Source of the DNA: an uncultured Verrucomicrobiota bacterium
GTDB lineage: Bacteria; Verrucomicrobiota; Verrucomicrobiia; Limisphaerales; UBA9464
NCBI GenBank assembly: GCA_903907995.1
Contig: CAIVQH010000060.1
Coordinates: 62,001-126,000 of the forward strand
Length of the DNA: 64,000 bases
Direction: 5' to 3'
In this document: one piece after another, positions 62,368-64,000 of the stretch
How positions within the stretch are numbered: the stretch's first letter is position 1
How the letters are laid out: every line of letters starts with the position of its first letter
Translations under genes and position numbers: made by a program
The notes under the pieces: model-generated
Database searches by the model: none
What the model saw: the letters and a program-made list of their open reading frames with translations, nothing else
Told to the model about the DNA's origin: nothing

Positions 62368-64000
62368 CTATTTTACCGGCACCACATCATCCGGCATCGC
62401 CACCGGTTCTGGCTGCTTCCGATGGGCCTTCGCCGCGAGGTCGCTGAAGAGCGTGTACACGACCGGGATCACGAACAGCGTCAGGAACGTGCTGGTCAGC
62501 ATCCCGCCGACGACCACCACACCCATCGGACGGCGGCTCTCCGCGCCGGCACCAAAGCCGATGGCGATGGGCATGATTCCCGTGATCGTCGCCAGGGCCG
62601 TCATCAGGATCGGTCGCAGGCGGACGCGGCCGGCTTCCTGAATGGCGGTGTGGATGTCCACGCCCTTGGCGACCTGCTGGTTCGCGTATTCAACCAGCAG
62701 GATTGAGTTCTTGGTCACCAGGCCCACCAACAGCACGAGGCCGATCTGACTGAAGAGGTTGATGTTCATGGCCGGGATCGGTGGATAGAGACCGACCTTG
62801 CCGCCGAAGTTGAGCAGCCATAGCGCCCCGACCGCTCCCAGCGCCGCGAGCGGCACGGCGAGGATGACGGTGAACGGATGGACGAGGCTTTCAAACTGCG
62901 CCGCCAACGTCATATAGACGATTGCAAAGGCGAAGAGGAGCACGAGCCAGAACTCGCCTGTCGCATCCGAAAGGTTCTTGGCATCGCCTTCCCACGCGTG
63001 GAGGAAGCCGGCGGGCAGCTCCTGCGCGAGGATCGGTTCGACCTGCTTCACCACCGTCCCAATGGGCACCGCGCCGGGCGATGCGGTGATGCTCGCACTG
63101 CGCAGGCGGCTATAGTGGTTGATGGCATTGGGAGCGGCTCCCTCGCTGCGGGTGACAAGACTGCTAAGCTGGATCAGGTCGCCCGTGGTATTGCGCACGA
63201 AGATGCGATCCAGATCCGTCGGCGTAAGTCGGGAGGCGCGCTCCAACTGGGCCATCACGAGGTATTCCTTGCCCTCGACTTTGAGCCGGCTCAGGTCGAG
63301 CCCGCCGAAGAGGATCTGCATGGTGCGTGAAATGTCCTCGATGCTGACGCCGAGCGAGGCGGCGCGGCTCCGGTCGATGTTGACCCGCAGCTCGGGCTTG
63401 TTGACCTCGTAGCTGACCCGGACGTTGGTGAGCAAGGGACGCCCGGCCGAGTTGGTCAGCCCGCGCAGCCGGTTGGCCATCGCAATCGCGGTGGTGTTGA
63501 GGGCGTCCAGATCCTGGTTTTGCAGGACCAGCTCGAACGGCGAGCTGTTGAAGCTGACCTCAATGGCCTTGGGCAGGTTTGCGATGGCGATGCCGCCCTC
63601 CACCTCGGCGAAGAAGCGCTGCGCGATGCCGCCGGGACCGTTGACGATCTCCTCCGTTCCGCGCTTGCGTTCGGACCGGTCTTTGAAGGTCACGAAAATG
63701 ATGCCGAAGCTCGACTGGCCGGGACCGTTGAAGCCGGGCGCGACAATGGCACCGAAGCTCTTCACCTCCGGCGTCTCGGCGATGATCTTCTCGGCCTTCT
63801 TCAGCTGGCGGTCGGTGAATTCGCTGGTCGAGCCGTTGGGCGTGAGCACGAGCGCGAACATCCGCCCCTTGTCCTCCTGGGGCAGGTACTCCTGATCCAG
63901 CGCGAAAAACAGGGGCAGGCTGGGAGCAACGCAGCCCAGTAGGATCACGACTCCCAAGACCAGGCCGAGCACCACGCGGGCAATCCCGGGAAGCTCGCGG
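62368..64000 (-). CDS. RND-family efflux pump inner-membrane protein (3' part; start beyond right edge)
   Basis: This is the C-terminal part (about 544 residues in the window) of an HAE1-type RND pump of the AcrB/MexF kind. It has the porter domain (ALVLTPNGSTSEFTD, VNINIDRSRAASLGVSIEDI), then LFAFAIVYMTLAAQFESLVHPFTVILAVPLAALGA, VLLVGLVTKNSILLVEYANQ and RLRPILMTALATITGIMPIAIGFGAGAE. The reading frame is open to the window end. The periplasmic adaptor and outer-membrane channel genes are not in view. It exports drugs, dyes or fatty acids using the proton gradient. Confidence 0.93.
   Translation of the reverse strand, partial: RELPGIARVVLGLVLGVVILLGCVAPSLPLFFALDQEYLPQEDKGRMFALVLTPNGSTSEFTDRQLKKAEKIIAETPEVKSFGAIVAPGFNGPGQSSFGIIFVTFKDRSERKRGTEEIVNGPGGIAQRFFAEVEGGIAIANLPKAIEVSFNSSPFELVLQNQDLDALNTTAIAMANRLRGLTNSAGRPLLTNVRVSYEVNKPELRVNIDRSRAASLGVSIEDISRTMQILFGGLDLSRLKVEGKEYLVMAQLERASRLTPTDLDRIFVRNTTGDLIQLSSLVTRSEGAAPNAINHYSRLRSASITASPGAVPIGTVVKQVEPILAQELPAGFLHAWEGDAKNLSDATGEFWLVLLFAFAIVYMTLAAQFESLVHPFTVILAVPLAALGAVGALWLLNFGGKVGLYPPIPAMNINLFSQIGLVLLVGLVTKNSILLVEYANQQVAKGVDIHTAIQEAGRVRLRPILMTALATITGIMPIAIGFGAGAESRRPMGVVVVGGMLTSTFLTLFVIPVVYTLFSDLAAKAHRKQPEPVAMPDDVVPVK

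Overview
The window is high-GC, densely coded bacterial DNA with no rRNA or tRNA genes, no complete transposase and no phage genes. The gene content points to the Verrucomicrobiota, perhaps a Pedosphaera/Limisphaera-like lineage: a pseudopilin-type protein with a C-terminal DG motif, a DUF4912 protein with a Lys/Pro/Ala-rich tail, a leucine-rich-repeat protein fused to a sulfatase-modifying-factor-like domain, PQQ-type propellers, a DUF4038 glycosidase, hopanoid genes and an MreB/MreC wall system. This assignment is an inference from gene content; no marker rRNA is present.

Layout. 1-3.2 kb (minus): mreC (cut by the left edge), mreB, then an ECF sigma factor, a putative anti-sigma factor and a CnrX/CpxP-like periplasmic sensor, coupled by overlapping stop and start codons. 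3.4-6.5 kb (plus): a large membrane protein and an ABC-2 type ATPase. 6.7-14 kb (plus): a signalling island with a triple-PAS histidine kinase, a REC-HDOD protein and a REC protein with a degenerate HD domain (all coupled), a decayed REC gene on the other strand, and a hybrid kinase whose membrane domain resembles the ethylene receptor. 14-16 kb: two coupled SPFH proteins. 16-17 kb (minus): a small DsrE/DsrF-like cluster including a 59-residue gene. 17-22.4 kb: the DUF4912 protein, a LolD-like ATPase, and an amino-acid ABC transporter (binding protein fused to permease, plus ATPase).

22.4-30 kb: Nudix hydrolase, UDP-glucose dehydrogenase, a TPR membrane protein, RNase HII coupled to an ADP-ribosylglycohydrolase, an AhpD-like protein and the LRR-SUMF protein. 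30-41 kb: YraN, a TonB-dependent receptor with a His/Cys-containing small membrane protein, a propeller protein, a YjbR-type protein, a cell-wall amidase, a DUF4038 glycosidase, a zinc-ribbon membrane protein, a GST, a DUF2007 protein and a GlcD-type oxidase. 41-50 kb: a lactonase, a stand-alone DR2241-type Fe-S domain protein, a hopanoid mini-cluster (hpnD, hpnK, DMT protein) and an NtrC-type two-component pair. 49-55 kb: coaC, gmk, yicC, murJ, a TPR protein, a pseudopilin and thiE. 55-64 kb: yggT/yggU, then a TCA block (sucD, sucC, gltA) interrupted by a glyoxalase-family gene and a vapBC pair, then a glycosyltransferase, marC and the 3' part of an RND pump gene.

The most unusual signals lie between and at the ends of genes. 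Two REP-like hairpins in inverted orientation form the 3' ends and the stop codons of two convergent genes, with a compensatory base pair. Other short repeat families (GGATGAA heptamers, TCAGT-type repeats, a 28-base inverted repeat, and a hexamer-periodic inverted repeat) also sit at or near gene ends.
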